From: Burkholderia sp. IMCC1007
GTDB lineage: Bacteria > Pseudomonadota > Gammaproteobacteria > Burkholderiales > Burkholderiaceae
Assembly (NCBI RefSeq): GCF_027257875.1
Contig: NZ_JAPVQY010000018.1
Location: forward strand, 54,890 to 118,889
Length of the DNA: 64,000 nt
Reading direction: 5' to 3'
The position numbers and the translations under genes are program-made. Shown piece after piece: positions 44,751 through 52,697 of this stretch (position 1 is the first letter of the stretch; every line of letters begins with the position of its first letter). Under the pieces are notes generated by a model, which saw nothing but the letters and a program-made list of their open reading frames with translations, ran no database searches and was not told where the DNA came from.

Positions 44751-46103
44751 TCAAACGGTGCGCCCGACGCCGCGCTTCGCGGTTTGGGCGGAGCGTGCCG
44801 TTGCCGGGCCGGCATCCTCGAGCGTCGTCTTCGACGTTTCCGGCAGCGCCAGGCCGCCGATCATCGCGAAGATCGACACGGCGATCAGGTAGTACGCCGG
44901 CGACAGGTTGGTGCCCGTCACGGAAATCAGCCACGTGGCGACGAGCGGCGCGGTGCCGCCGAAGATCGTGTACGCGAGGTTGTACGTGATCGCGGACGCC
45001 GTGTAGCGGGTCTTCGTCGCGAACACTTCCGACATCAGCGGTGCCGTCACGACGCCAGAGAACACCGCGCCGATGGCGAGCAGCGCGACGCCCACCAACG
45101 AGTGCGACAACACGCCCGAACCGCCCAGCGAGAAAGCCGGGTAGACCGACACGATGATGAAGAGGCAGGTGGTGGCGATCGTCGCGCGGCGGCCGACGAG
45201 GTCGGAGTAGAGGCCGGCGACCGGACACAACGCCGCGGCGAACAGAAGGGCGAGGACCGTCACGAGCAGCGACGTGCCGCGCGACAGGTGGCCGGCCACC
45301 TGCAGGTACGTCGCGAAATAGGTTGTGAACGTGTAGAACGACAGCGCGGTCACGGACACGAACGCGCCGAGCTTCAGGATATTCCACGACTGCGAGTGCA
45401 GCGTTTCCATCAGCGGTGCGTGCGCGATGTCGTGCTTGCCTTCGAGCGCCTGGAACGCCGGCGTTTCGTTCAGGTTGACCCGCAAGTAGACGCCGATGAG
45501 GCCGACCGGTGCGGCGATCAGGAACGGCACGCGCCAGCCCCAGTCGGTCATGGCCTGCGACGACAGCGACGCTTCGAGCAGATAGGCGACCACGGCCGCG
45601 CAGGCGAACGACGAGAACGTCGACACCGGCACGAAGCTGCCGAAAAAGGCGCGACGGCGGCGCGGCGCGTGTTCCATCACGTACGCGCACGCGCCCGCGT
45701 ATTCGCCGCCCGCGGAGAAGCCCTGCACGCAGCGAATCATCGTGAGCAGCAACGGCGCCCAGTAGCCGATGCTTGCGTAGGTCGGCAGCAGGCCGATCAG
45801 CGTCGTCGAGCCGGCCATCATCAGGATCGTCAGCGCGAGCGTGCGCTTGCGCCCGATGCGGTCGCCGATGACGCCGAAGATCAGGCCGCCCAGCGGACGG
45901 AACGCGAAGGCCACCGCGAAGACGGCGAAGGTCTTCAGGAGACCGATGGTCGGGTCGCCGCTTGGAAAGAACTCGCGCGTCAGGATCGTGGCGAGAAAGC
46001 CGTATGCGGCGAAATCGAACCATTCGACGAAATTGCCGATGGACGCTGCGGCGATCACGCGCCGGAGTGTTTTGGGGTCGACGTCCTGGGTGGTCATGGT
46101 CAT
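44751..46103 (-). CDS. MHS-family MFS transporter
   Basis: A 450-residue metabolite:H+ symporter with about 12 membrane segments. The first helix GNFVEWFDFAAYGFLATIL is the MHS signature shared with ProP, KgtP and betaine or shikimate permeases, and IGDRIGRKRTLALTIL is the MFS loop motif. It is the first gene of the minus-strand operon with the M19 dipeptidase and DUF5943, so a quaternary-ammonium or N-methyl amino-acid substrate is plausible. Direct repeats 55-95 bp upstream probably form its operator. Confidence 0.87.
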   Translation of the reverse strand: MTMTTQDVDPKTLRRVIAAASIGNFVEWFDFAAYGFLATILTREFFPSGDPTIGLLKTFAVFAVAFAFRPLGGLIFGVIGDRIGRKRTLALTILMMAGSTTLIGLLPTYASIGYWAPLLLTMIRCVQGFSAGGEYAGACAYVMEHAPRRRRAFFGSFVPVSTFSSFACAAVVAYLLEASLSSQAMTDWGWRVPFLIAAPVGLIGVYLRVNLNETPAFQALEGKHDIAHAPLMETLHSQSWNILKLGAFVSVTALSFYTFTTYFATYLQVAGHLSRGTSLLVTVLALLFAAALCPVAGLYSDLVGRRATIATTCLFIIVSVYPAFSLGGSGVLSHSLVGVALLAIGAVFSGVVTAPLMSEVFATKTRYTASAITYNLAYTIFGGTAPLVATWLISVTGTNLSPAYYLIAVSIFAMIGGLALPETSKTTLEDAGPATARSAQTAKRGVGRTV

Positions 46104-46157
46104 GTCCTCTCTACGTGTGGGCGCTCGGGTTCGCGTCGGAAATCATGGTAGGGAGGC

Positions 46158-46196
46158 CAATTACCTAGGTCGATAGGTGTCAATTACCTAGGTAAT
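46158..46196. promoter_or_regulatory. direct-repeat operator upstream of the MHS transporter operon
   Basis: CAATTACCTAGGT occurs twice in direct order (46158-46170 and 46181-46193), 23 bp apart, about two helical turns. The second copy extends into the perfect palindrome ATTACCTAGGTAAT (46183-46196). A possible target of the LuxR regulator at the end of the operon. Confidence 0.72.
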
Positions 46197-46241
46197 CGGG
46201 GGCGGGTGTGGGGCAGGGGGGAGCCTTTCCCATTCCACGCG

Positions 46242-47423
46242 TTACCTCGCGCCATAAACCGCATTACGCAGATCGACCGTGTACTGCCCGTTCATCCCTT
46301 CATACAGCGTGTTCGACAGCGACACGACCGTGAGCCCGCGTGCGCGGTCGACGAACCACGAGTGACCATACACACCGCCCCAACGCCAGGTCCCGGCCGA
46401 TTCGGGCGACGCGGCCGCCCGCGGGTCGCGCAACACGGAAAAGCCGATCCCGAAGCCCGCGCCGGGCCGGTCCGGCAACGCGATATCGCCCGTTTGTACG
46501 CGGCCCATCTCGTCGACCAGCGCGGCAGGCAGTAGCGCACCGCCGCCCGCGCGCAGCGTGTCGAGCACGTTCAGCACGTCGCCGGCGGTGCCGACCATGC
46601 CGGCGCCGCCCGACGGGAACGCTTGCGCATCGAGCGCGCGCGACGGGGCGTAGGTCACGCCGACGAACCCTTCGACGATGGGCACCGTCTCGTTCTCCGC
46701 GAGCCGATGCGGCTGCGGCGTGTCGTTGACATAAGGGGTGGCGAGCCGCGCGGCATCGCGTGCGACGAACGCCGTGTCGCGCGCACCGAGCGGACGCAGC
46801 ACGAGCGCATCGATCGCTTCACCGAGCGGCACGCCGCAGACGGCCTCGATCAGCGCGCCGACGACGTCGATCGCGACCGAGTAGTTCCAGTTCGTTCCGG
46901 GCGCATACAGCAACGGCACGCTCGCGATCCTGCGCACGTTTTCGCCGAGCGTGATCGTCGCGCCATCCAGGCCGTCGGAGATGCCCGCGCGTGCATAGAC
47001 GCCATTCTCGTCGAGTTCCGCGAAGCGATAGCCGAGGCCGGCCGTATGCGTGAGCAACTGGCGCACGGTGATCGCCGGCACGCGACCGTCGGGCAGCGCG
47101 GGGCGGAAATCGGGCAGCCAGCGCGTGACGTCTTCGTCGAGCGACAGCTTGTGTTGCGCGACGAGCACCATCGCGGCCGTCGAGACGATCGGCTTCGTCA
47201 CCGACGCGAGCCTGAACAACGTGTCTTCGCGCATCGGCGAGCGCGCCTCGCGGTCGGCGAATCCGCCGGCGCGGCGATAGACGAGCTCGCCGTTGCGCGC
47301 GACCAGCACGACCGCGCCAACGAGGCGCTGCGTGTCGAGCTGGCGGGACAGGACCGCGTCGATGCGCTCGACGAGCGCAGGATCGGTTTGCGGTTGCGGT
47401 GACGATGAGAGCGAGGCGGGCAT
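46242..47423 (-). CDS. serine hydrolase, beta-lactamase/family VIII esterase type
   Basis: A 393-residue class C beta-lactamase-like hydrolase. The SxxK catalytic motif is Ser74-Val-Thr-Lys77 (RLASVTKPIVS), the Tyr motif is Tyr181-Ser-Val, and the third motif region reads GGVYGHSWFVD. Class C beta-lactamases carry Tyr-Ala/Ser-Asn, so this is better read as an esterase (family VIII, EstB-like) than a lactamase. No signal peptide is evident, so it is cytoplasmic. It has no obvious operon partners. Confidence 0.83.
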   Translation of the reverse strand: MPASLSSSPQPQTDPALVERIDAVLSRQLDTQRLVGAVVLVARNGELVYRRAGGFADREARSPMREDTLFRLASVTKPIVSTAAMVLVAQHKLSLDEDVTRWLPDFRPALPDGRVPAITVRQLLTHTAGLGYRFAELDENGVYARAGISDGLDGATITLGENVRRIASVPLLYAPGTNWNYSVAIDVVGALIEAVCGVPLGEAIDALVLRPLGARDTAFVARDAARLATPYVNDTPQPHRLAENETVPIVEGFVGVTYAPSRALDAQAFPSGGAGMVGTAGDVLNVLDTLRAGGGALLPAALVDEMGRVQTGDIALPDRPGAGFGIGFSVLRDPRAAASPESAGTWRWGGVYGHSWFVDRARGLTVVSLSNTLYEGMNGQYTVDLRNAVYGAR

Positions 47424-48040
47424 GCGGGACTCCGTCGTGATGGGGTTTGCCCGACATGTTACGGGCGTTCGCCGGAAGCGGCGCTAACCCGTACGCGGAG
47501 CAGGGCTACGAGCGCCGGGCGCGGCGGCGTGTCAGCTCGCAGCGGCGATCACGAGCACCGACTGTGGGGTATGGGGCGCTGCGGTTCGGACGTCGTCGGG
47601 ACTGCGACGGGAGCCCGCGCGAAAATGACCGACCACGTTGTGCCGCTGGAAATCGACATCGAATGATGCAAATGAAAGTCGTGCCTCCGTGGCGTGTCAC
47701 GGGGGCGGGGCGCGCCTGCGAATGATGTCGTCGTCACACGGCATTGAAGACGGTCGCTGCAACGCCCCGTCTCGGTACTAATGGGAACGTGGGCCGTACC
47801 ATCCAAACTTGCTCTGGTGGACAGGAAGCGCGAGTGCTTCCGGAAGCCATGGCTGATTCGTTACGTCTCTCCCCAATTGATGACCAAACCGCAAGACCTA
47901 GTGCATAGATATCGTTTGCCGCCGCGTTAATGACTATCGACAATCGTGGCTCGAATTCACCGCCGAGGTGCACCGAAGCGCCGCGGCGGGCGGCATTTGT
48001 CGGCTATCCCGGCCGTCCCTGCCATCCAGCTCACGACGAC
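47424..48040. other. 617-bp intergenic region
   Basis: Divergent between the esterase and aminotransferase genes. No frame has protein-like composition over its length. An AT-richer patch near 47860-47950 is the likely promoter region of the aminotransferase gene. Confidence 0.5.
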
Positions 48041-49240
48041 ATGTACGCGTTCACGCCCTCATTCCAGAATCCTGCCGGTTCGCCGATCCGCGAGCTGTTC
48101 AAGTACCTCTCCGAACCGGGGATGATTTCGTTCGCGGGTGGCTACCCGGCCAGCGACCTGTTCGACGTCGACGGCCTGAACGCGGCCGCCGAGCGTGCAT
48201 ACGCACAGCCGGTCCGCTGCCTGCAGTACGGTCCGACCGACGGTCTCGCCGAACTGAAGCAACAGCTGATCGCGTTGATGGCGCGCCGCAACGTCACCTG
48301 CACGCCGGCCGAGCTGCTCGTCACGACCGGGTCGCAGCAGGGCCTCGACCTGCTGCTGCGCGTGATGGTCGCGCCGGGCGACGTCGTGCTGACCGAACAA
48401 CCGGCGTACCCGGCGACGCTGTCGGCGATGCGGCTGCAACAGGCGCGCATCGTGACGATTCCCGTCGACGGCGAAGGCCTCGACGTCGATCGCCTCGCGT
48501 CGCAACTCGCATCGGGCGAGATCGCGCAGCCGAAGCTGCTGTATACGGTGCCGACCTTCGCGAACCCGACCGGCGCGACGCTCACGCGCGAACGCCGTGT
48601 GAAGCTGCTGCGTCTGGCCGTGCAGTACCGTTTCCTGATCGTCGAGGACGATCCGTACGGCGACCTGCGTTTCGCGGGCGAAGCCGTGCCGTCGATGCTC
48701 GCGCTCGCGAGCGAAGTCGACGGCGCACGCGACTGGATCGTGCACTTCGCGAGCCTGTCGAAGATCGTCGCGCCCGGCCTGCGTGTGGGCTGGACGATCG
48801 CACCAGCCGAGATCGCGCGACGCTGCGTGATCGCGAAGCAGACGGTCGACCTGTGCAGCACGCCGTGGACGCAAGCCACCGCCGCGGAATATCTCGCCGA
48901 CGGCGCACTCGAGCGCCATCTGCCGCGCATCACGGCGGCCTACCAGCGCAAATGCGACGCGATGTGCGACGCGTTGCGCGACGGTTTCGGCGATGCGATC
49001 ACGTTCCATCGTCCGGAAGGCGGGATGTTCGTGTGGGCGCGAATCGGCGCGGTGTCGTCGGATGTGCTGCTGCAACAGGCAATCGCAAACAAGATCGTGT
49101 TCGTGCCGGGCAAGGCGTTCTTCGCGGACAACGTCGACGCCGCATCGCTGCGCCTGTCGTTCGCGGCGCCCGACGTCGACGCGATCCGGGAAGGCGTTGC
49201 GCGCCTCGTGCGCGCGTATGGTGCGGCGCTCGCCGCGTGA
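48041..49240 (+). CDS. PLP-dependent aminotransferase (class I/II, MocR-type aminotransferase fold)
   Basis: A 399-residue fold-type I PLP enzyme. The PLP lysine is Lys241 in FASLSKIVAPGLRVGW; TTGSQQGLDLLLRVM binds the phosphate, VPTFANPTG and EDDPYGDLRF contact the ring. The branch is that of 2-aminoadipate and aromatic aminotransferases. ATG 48041 was chosen to fit the fold start MYAFTPSFQN; the frame is open upstream. It is followed after 10 bp by a 62-residue gene and then a PNPOx-like gene, an arrangement that suggests one operon. Confidence 0.88.
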   Translation: MYAFTPSFQNPAGSPIRELFKYLSEPGMISFAGGYPASDLFDVDGLNAAAERAYAQPVRCLQYGPTDGLAELKQQLIALMARRNVTCTPAELLVTTGSQQGLDLLLRVMVAPGDVVLTEQPAYPATLSAMRLQQARIVTIPVDGEGLDVDRLASQLASGEIAQPKLLYTVPTFANPTGATLTRERRVKLLRLAVQYRFLIVEDDPYGDLRFAGEAVPSMLALASEVDGARDWIVHFASLSKIVAPGLRVGWTIAPAEIARRCVIAKQTVDLCSTPWTQATAAEYLADGALERHLPRITAAYQRKCDAMCDALRDGFGDAITFHRPEGGMFVWARIGAVSSDVLLQQAIANKIVFVPGKAFFADNVDAASLRLSFAAPDVDAIREGVARLVRAYGAALAA

Positions 49241-49250
49241 GGAGACATAC

Positions 49251-49439
49251 ATGAACTTCATCGTCAACGACAGCGCATGGATGGACGAAGCGCCGGGCAT
49301 GGCCGACATCCGTCCCGTCGAGCACAAGTCGTCGCAGATCAATGCGGGCCCGCAGTATGTCGCCGACGTGCTCGGCCGCTTCGGCGCGGATTCGACCGAC
49401 TTGAATGACGCGGCGCCGGTCGTGCTCGGTTACAACTGA
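49251..49439 (+). CDS. 62-residue conserved-looking small protein
   Basis: A short gene beginning 10 bp after the aminotransferase stop, with a strong GAGGAG ribosome site 7 bp before its ATG. The product starts MNFIVNDSAWMDEAPGMADI and ends NDAAPVVLGYN; it is acidic, has no signal or membrane segment and no cysteine. Placement between two vitamin-B6-related genes and the ribosome site argue that it is real. I do not recognise a family. It could be a small subunit, a regulator or a peptide precursor; nothing in it decides between these. Confidence 0.65.
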   Translation: MNFIVNDSAWMDEAPGMADIRPVEHKSSQINAGPQYVADVLGRFGADSTDLNDAAPVVLGYN

Positions 49440-49527
49440 ACCGCGTGGTGGCGCGCAGCGGACGAGGGTGCCGCCGTCGAAACGGTTAAGCTGACGCGAT
49501 CAAATCATGCAGGATCGCCGCATCATC

Positions 49528-50130
49528 ATGTCCGATATCGCTTCCGAATCGCTCGCGCAAACGTACGATCGTCTGTGGGCCTGCCTCGAGTCCGGCGTCA
49601 GCGTGCAGCGCTCGCCGTTCACGATGCTGCAGGCCGCGACGCTCGGCCTCGACGGCGCGCCGAAAGTGCGCACGATCGTGCTGCGGCAGGTGTGCCGCGC
49701 CGATCGTCTGCTGTCGTTCCATACCGATGTGCGCTCTGCCAAGGTCGAGGAGCTGCGTCGCGATCCGCGTATCGCGATCGTCGCGAACGATCTCGATGCG
49801 CTCGTGCAGATTCGCGCGGAAGGCGTCGCATCGATTTGCGACGACGACGCGCAACGTCGCGCGATCTGGCAGTCGAGCCGCCCGCATACGCTGCTGTTGT
49901 ATCGCGCGCCGTTGCGGCCGGGCACGCCGATCGAGTCGCCTGAAGAGGCGTACATCGAGGCGAACGAGAGTCCGGCTACGGCACCCGATCACGACGGTTA
50001 CCAGAATTTCTGCCTGATCCGCGTCACGGTGATGCGCATCGACTGGCTCGAACTCGCGCGCACCGGCCATCGCCGGGCAGTGTTCGACCTGAACGACGAC
50101 GGCTACGAAGGCGGCTGGGTCGCCCCCTGA
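49528..50130 (+). CDS. pyridoxamine 5'-phosphate oxidase-like flavoprotein (PNPOx)
   Basis: A 200-residue PNPOx-fold protein. LQAATLGLDGAPKVRTIVLR and LLSFHTDVRSAKVEEL are the FMN-binding strands of the PNPOx/FMN-binding split barrel, and a C-terminal PNPOx-like end (WLELARTGHRRAVFDLN) follows. It may oxidise PNP or PMP to PLP or act as a general flavin reductase; the PNPOx signature of PdxH is not complete, so another FMN role is open. ATG 49528 is used; an in-frame ATG at 49507 is the alternative. The adjacent PLP aminotransferase makes a B6-related role plausible. Confidence 0.78.
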   Translation: MSDIASESLAQTYDRLWACLESGVSVQRSPFTMLQAATLGLDGAPKVRTIVLRQVCRADRLLSFHTDVRSAKVEELRRDPRIAIVANDLDALVQIRAEGVASICDDDAQRRAIWQSSRPHTLLLYRAPLRPGTPIESPEEAYIEANESPATAPDHDGYQNFCLIRVTVMRIDWLELARTGHRRAVFDLNDDGYEGGWVAP

Positions 50131-50136
50131 CTGCGG

Positions 50137-50600
50137 CGGCTTCGCTGCTACAAACGCGTCATCACGGACATCGACGGGCTCGACATTCACTTCATCCACG
50201 TGCGCTCGCGTCACGAGAACGCGATGCCGATGATCATGACGCATGGCTGGCCGGGTTCGGTCTTCGAGCTGCTGAAGGCCATCGGCCCGCTGACCGACCC
50301 GACCGCACATGGTGCAAGCGCCGACGATGCGTTCCACGTCGTCGTGCCGTCGCTGCCGGGCTTCGGTTTCTCGGGCCGTCCGGCGGAGACGGGCTCGGGA
50401 TCCGACCACATCGCGCGCGCATGGGGCGAGCTGATGGCGCGCCTTGGCTATACGCGCTTCGTGTCGCAGGGCGGCGACTGCGGATCGGTGATCTCGCACC
50501 GGATGGCAATGCAGCGCGTGCAGGGGCTGGCCGGGATTCACGTGAACATGCCGGCGACGGTGCCGCCGGACATCGCGATGCTGCTCGCGACCGACTCCCG
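50137..50600 (+). pseudogene. epoxide hydrolase remnant (internal fragment)
   Basis: From IDGLDIHFIHVRSRHENAMP through HGWPGSVFELLKAIGPLTDP to LAGIHVNMPATVPPDIAMLL the frame matches EHN-type epoxide hydrolases. It starts right after the PNPOx stop without the first hundred or so residues, and similarity ends at about 50600, where the frame turns random. The nucleophile segment usually GGDWGS reads GGDCGS. Roughly 150 of about 400 residues survive. Confidence 0.72.
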
Positions 50601-50929
50601 ACATCGAAGCGGCAATACGCGGACGGCTACGTCGCGGTGCTCAGCGTGCCGGGATCGTCAAACCTGCGCCGACGCATCGGTGCACGGGCCCGCATGTGCC
50701 GCGCAGCCCCGAAACGTGCGGTTTCGCGCGCGATTTTGAATCGCTGTGTGTCGTTCCTGAACGCAGATACGTTGGGATACAAAGCATCCGGACCGTTCGG
50801 ATATAAAAGCGGTGAAGCAGTTCACACGACGGCGCGGTGCCATGCGTCGCTCCCGTGAACGGCGATACCGAAGCGCGCGCACGTGCCGCCGGCCCCCCTT
50901 CCTTAGCGATCGACAATGGAGAACGAGTC
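50601..50929. other. 329-bp region between remnant and next hydrolase gene
   Basis: Contains GGATATAAAAGC (50808-50819) and other AT-rich patches consistent with the promoter of the next gene. No credible gene. Confidence 0.45.
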
Positions 50930-51973
50930 ATGCCTGATACCGTGAACAACCGCCGCCGCCTGCTCCTCGGGACGGCGATCGCAAGCCTGAGTCTCGCGGA
51001 CTTCGGGTTCGGCTCGCTAGCGCATGCGCAGTCGGCGCCCGATGCGTCGACGCCGAAGCGCGCGGCCGGCGTTGCGTCGCTGGGCAAGATTCACCAGATC
51101 GACGCGGGCGTGCTCAACGTCGGGTATGCGGACCTCGGGCCGAAGAACGGGCCGGTCGTGTTCCTGCTGCACGGATGGCCGTACGACATCTACAGCTACG
51201 CGGAAGTCGCGCCGTTGCTCACGGCGGCAGGCTACCGCGTGATCGTGCCGTATCTGCGCGGCTACGGATCGACGACGTTCCGCTCGGCCGACACGGTGCG
51301 CAACGGCCAGCAGGCGGTCACCGCCGTCGACATCGTCGCGCTGATGGATGCGCTGAAGATCGACCGCGCGGTGTTCGGCGGCTACGACTGGGGTGCGCGC
51401 ACGGCCGACATCATCGCGGCGTTGTGGCCGCAACGCGTGAAGGCGTTGGTGTCGGTGAGCGGCTATTTGATCGGCAGCCAGGAGGCGAACCGCAAGCCGC
51501 TGCCGCCGCAAGCCGAATTCCAGTGGTGGTATCAGTTCTATTTCTCGACCGAACGCGGCGCGCTCGGCTATGCGGCGAATCGCGATGCATTCAACAAGCT
51601 GATCTGGCAACTCGCGTCGCCGAAGTGGCAGTTCTCCGACGAGACCTTTGCGCGTAGTGCCGCGTCGTTCGAGAACCCCGATCACGTGGCGGTGGTGATC
51701 CACAACTATCGCTGGCGCCTCGGGCTCGCGAAGGGCGAGGCGCAATACGACGACATCGAGCGGCGTCTGGCGGCCGGCCCGGCGATCACCGTGCCGACGA
51801 TCACGATGGAAGGCGACGCGAACGGCGCGCCGCATCCGGAACCGGCTGCGTATGCGAAGAAGTTCACGGGCAAGTATCAGCATCGGACGATCACCGGCGG
51901 CATCGGCCACAACCTGCCGCAGGAAGCGCCGCAGGCGTTTGCCGATGCAATCCTGCAAGTGGAGCATCTGTGA
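50930..51973 (+). CDS. exported alpha/beta hydrolase, epoxide hydrolase-like
   Basis: A 347-residue alpha/beta hydrolase with a Tat-like signal (VNNRRRLLLGTAIASLSL, cleavage near AHAQ). The core shows VVFLLHGWPYDIYSY (oxyanion region HGWP) and the nucleophile Asp153 in GGYDWGARTAD; a late Asp in TMEGDAN and His in GGIGHNLPQE complete a possible Asp-Asp-His set. It resembles epoxide hydrolases and haloalkane dehalogenases. Export to the periplasm is unusual for these. The P460 gene begins within its stop codon, so both are one operon. Confidence 0.82.
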   Translation: MPDTVNNRRRLLLGTAIASLSLADFGFGSLAHAQSAPDASTPKRAAGVASLGKIHQIDAGVLNVGYADLGPKNGPVVFLLHGWPYDIYSYAEVAPLLTAAGYRVIVPYLRGYGSTTFRSADTVRNGQQAVTAVDIVALMDALKIDRAVFGGYDWGARTADIIAALWPQRVKALVSVSGYLIGSQEANRKPLPPQAEFQWWYQFYFSTERGALGYAANRDAFNKLIWQLASPKWQFSDETFARSAASFENPDHVAVVIHNYRWRLGLAKGEAQYDDIERRLAAGPAITVPTITMEGDANGAPHPEPAAYAKKFTGKYQHRTITGGIGHNLPQEAPQAFADAILQVEHL

Positions 51974-52509
51974 TGCGGGCGGGGGCTGGCGTTTTGCGTG
52001 GCGGCGCGCGGCATGCGCTCGTCGCGGGTGTGCTGATGGCGGGTGCGTTGACGTCGAGCGGGCCGGCCGCGTTCGCGGATGAAGCGAAGCCGGCCGCGTC
52101 GCCGATCTACGGTGTGACGATCCCGCCCGGTTACCGGAAGTGGGAAATGGTTGCGCCAGCGGAAGAGGCCGCGCCGCTCGACGAACTACGCGTTGTGCTC
52201 GGCAACCCCGTCGCGATCCGCGCGCTCGAACAGGCGACGCTGCCGTTTCCGGACGGCACGATCCTCGTGAAGCTCGCGTACAAGCGCAGGCAGTCCGACG
52301 AGTTCGCGCCGGCGACGGTGCCCGGCTCGGCGACGACCGTGCAGGTGATGGTGAAGGACTCGCGTCGCTATGCGTCGACGGGCGGGTGGGGTTTCGGGCG
52401 CTTCATCAACGGCGTGCCGGCCGATCTCGGTCAGCATCAGACGTGCTTTGCGTGTCATCAGGCGCGGGTGAAGAATCATGACTATGTGTTTACGCGGTTG
52501 GTGCCTTGA
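51973..52509 (+). CDS. cytochrome P460 family c-type haem protein
   Basis: A 178-residue exported protein. The signal peptide ends near AFADE. The mature domain starts SPIYGVTIPPGYRKWEMVAP, matching the P460 fold, and carries a c-type haem site Cys158-Phe-Ala-Cys161-His162 near the C-terminus (TCFACHQARVKNHDYVF). P460 proteins oxidise hydroxylamine or reduce nitric oxide, but a Lys crosslink cannot be judged from sequence alone. Its ATG overlaps the stop of the hydrolase gene by one base (TGATG), so the two are translationally coupled. Confidence 0.83.
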   Translation: MRAGAGVLRGGARHALVAGVLMAGALTSSGPAAFADEAKPAASPIYGVTIPPGYRKWEMVAPAEEAAPLDELRVVLGNPVAIRALEQATLPFPDGTILVKLAYKRRQSDEFAPATVPGSATTVQVMVKDSRRYASTGGWGFGRFINGVPADLGQHQTCFACHQARVKNHDYVFTRLVP

Positions 52510-52697
52510 GCGGGGGCGCGTGCGCGACGACGCGCGCTGCGCATTGGCGGTGTAGCGTCGGTGGAATGTTGCGTGGGACTATGCGCGGCTCTGATCGGCG
52601 CCGGCTGCCCGGCTGGTGCGGCGCGTTTTGGTCGTTCCGTTGGATGACGCGGCGGCGCGAATTCAGCTGCACGGATCGCACCGCCGTGTCGTTGTCA

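Noticed and set aside
46242..47423. Beta-lactamase (resistance gene)
   Set aside because: The Ser-x-x-Lys motif is present but the Tyr motif reads YSV and no signal peptide is seen, which fits a cytoplasmic family VIII esterase better.
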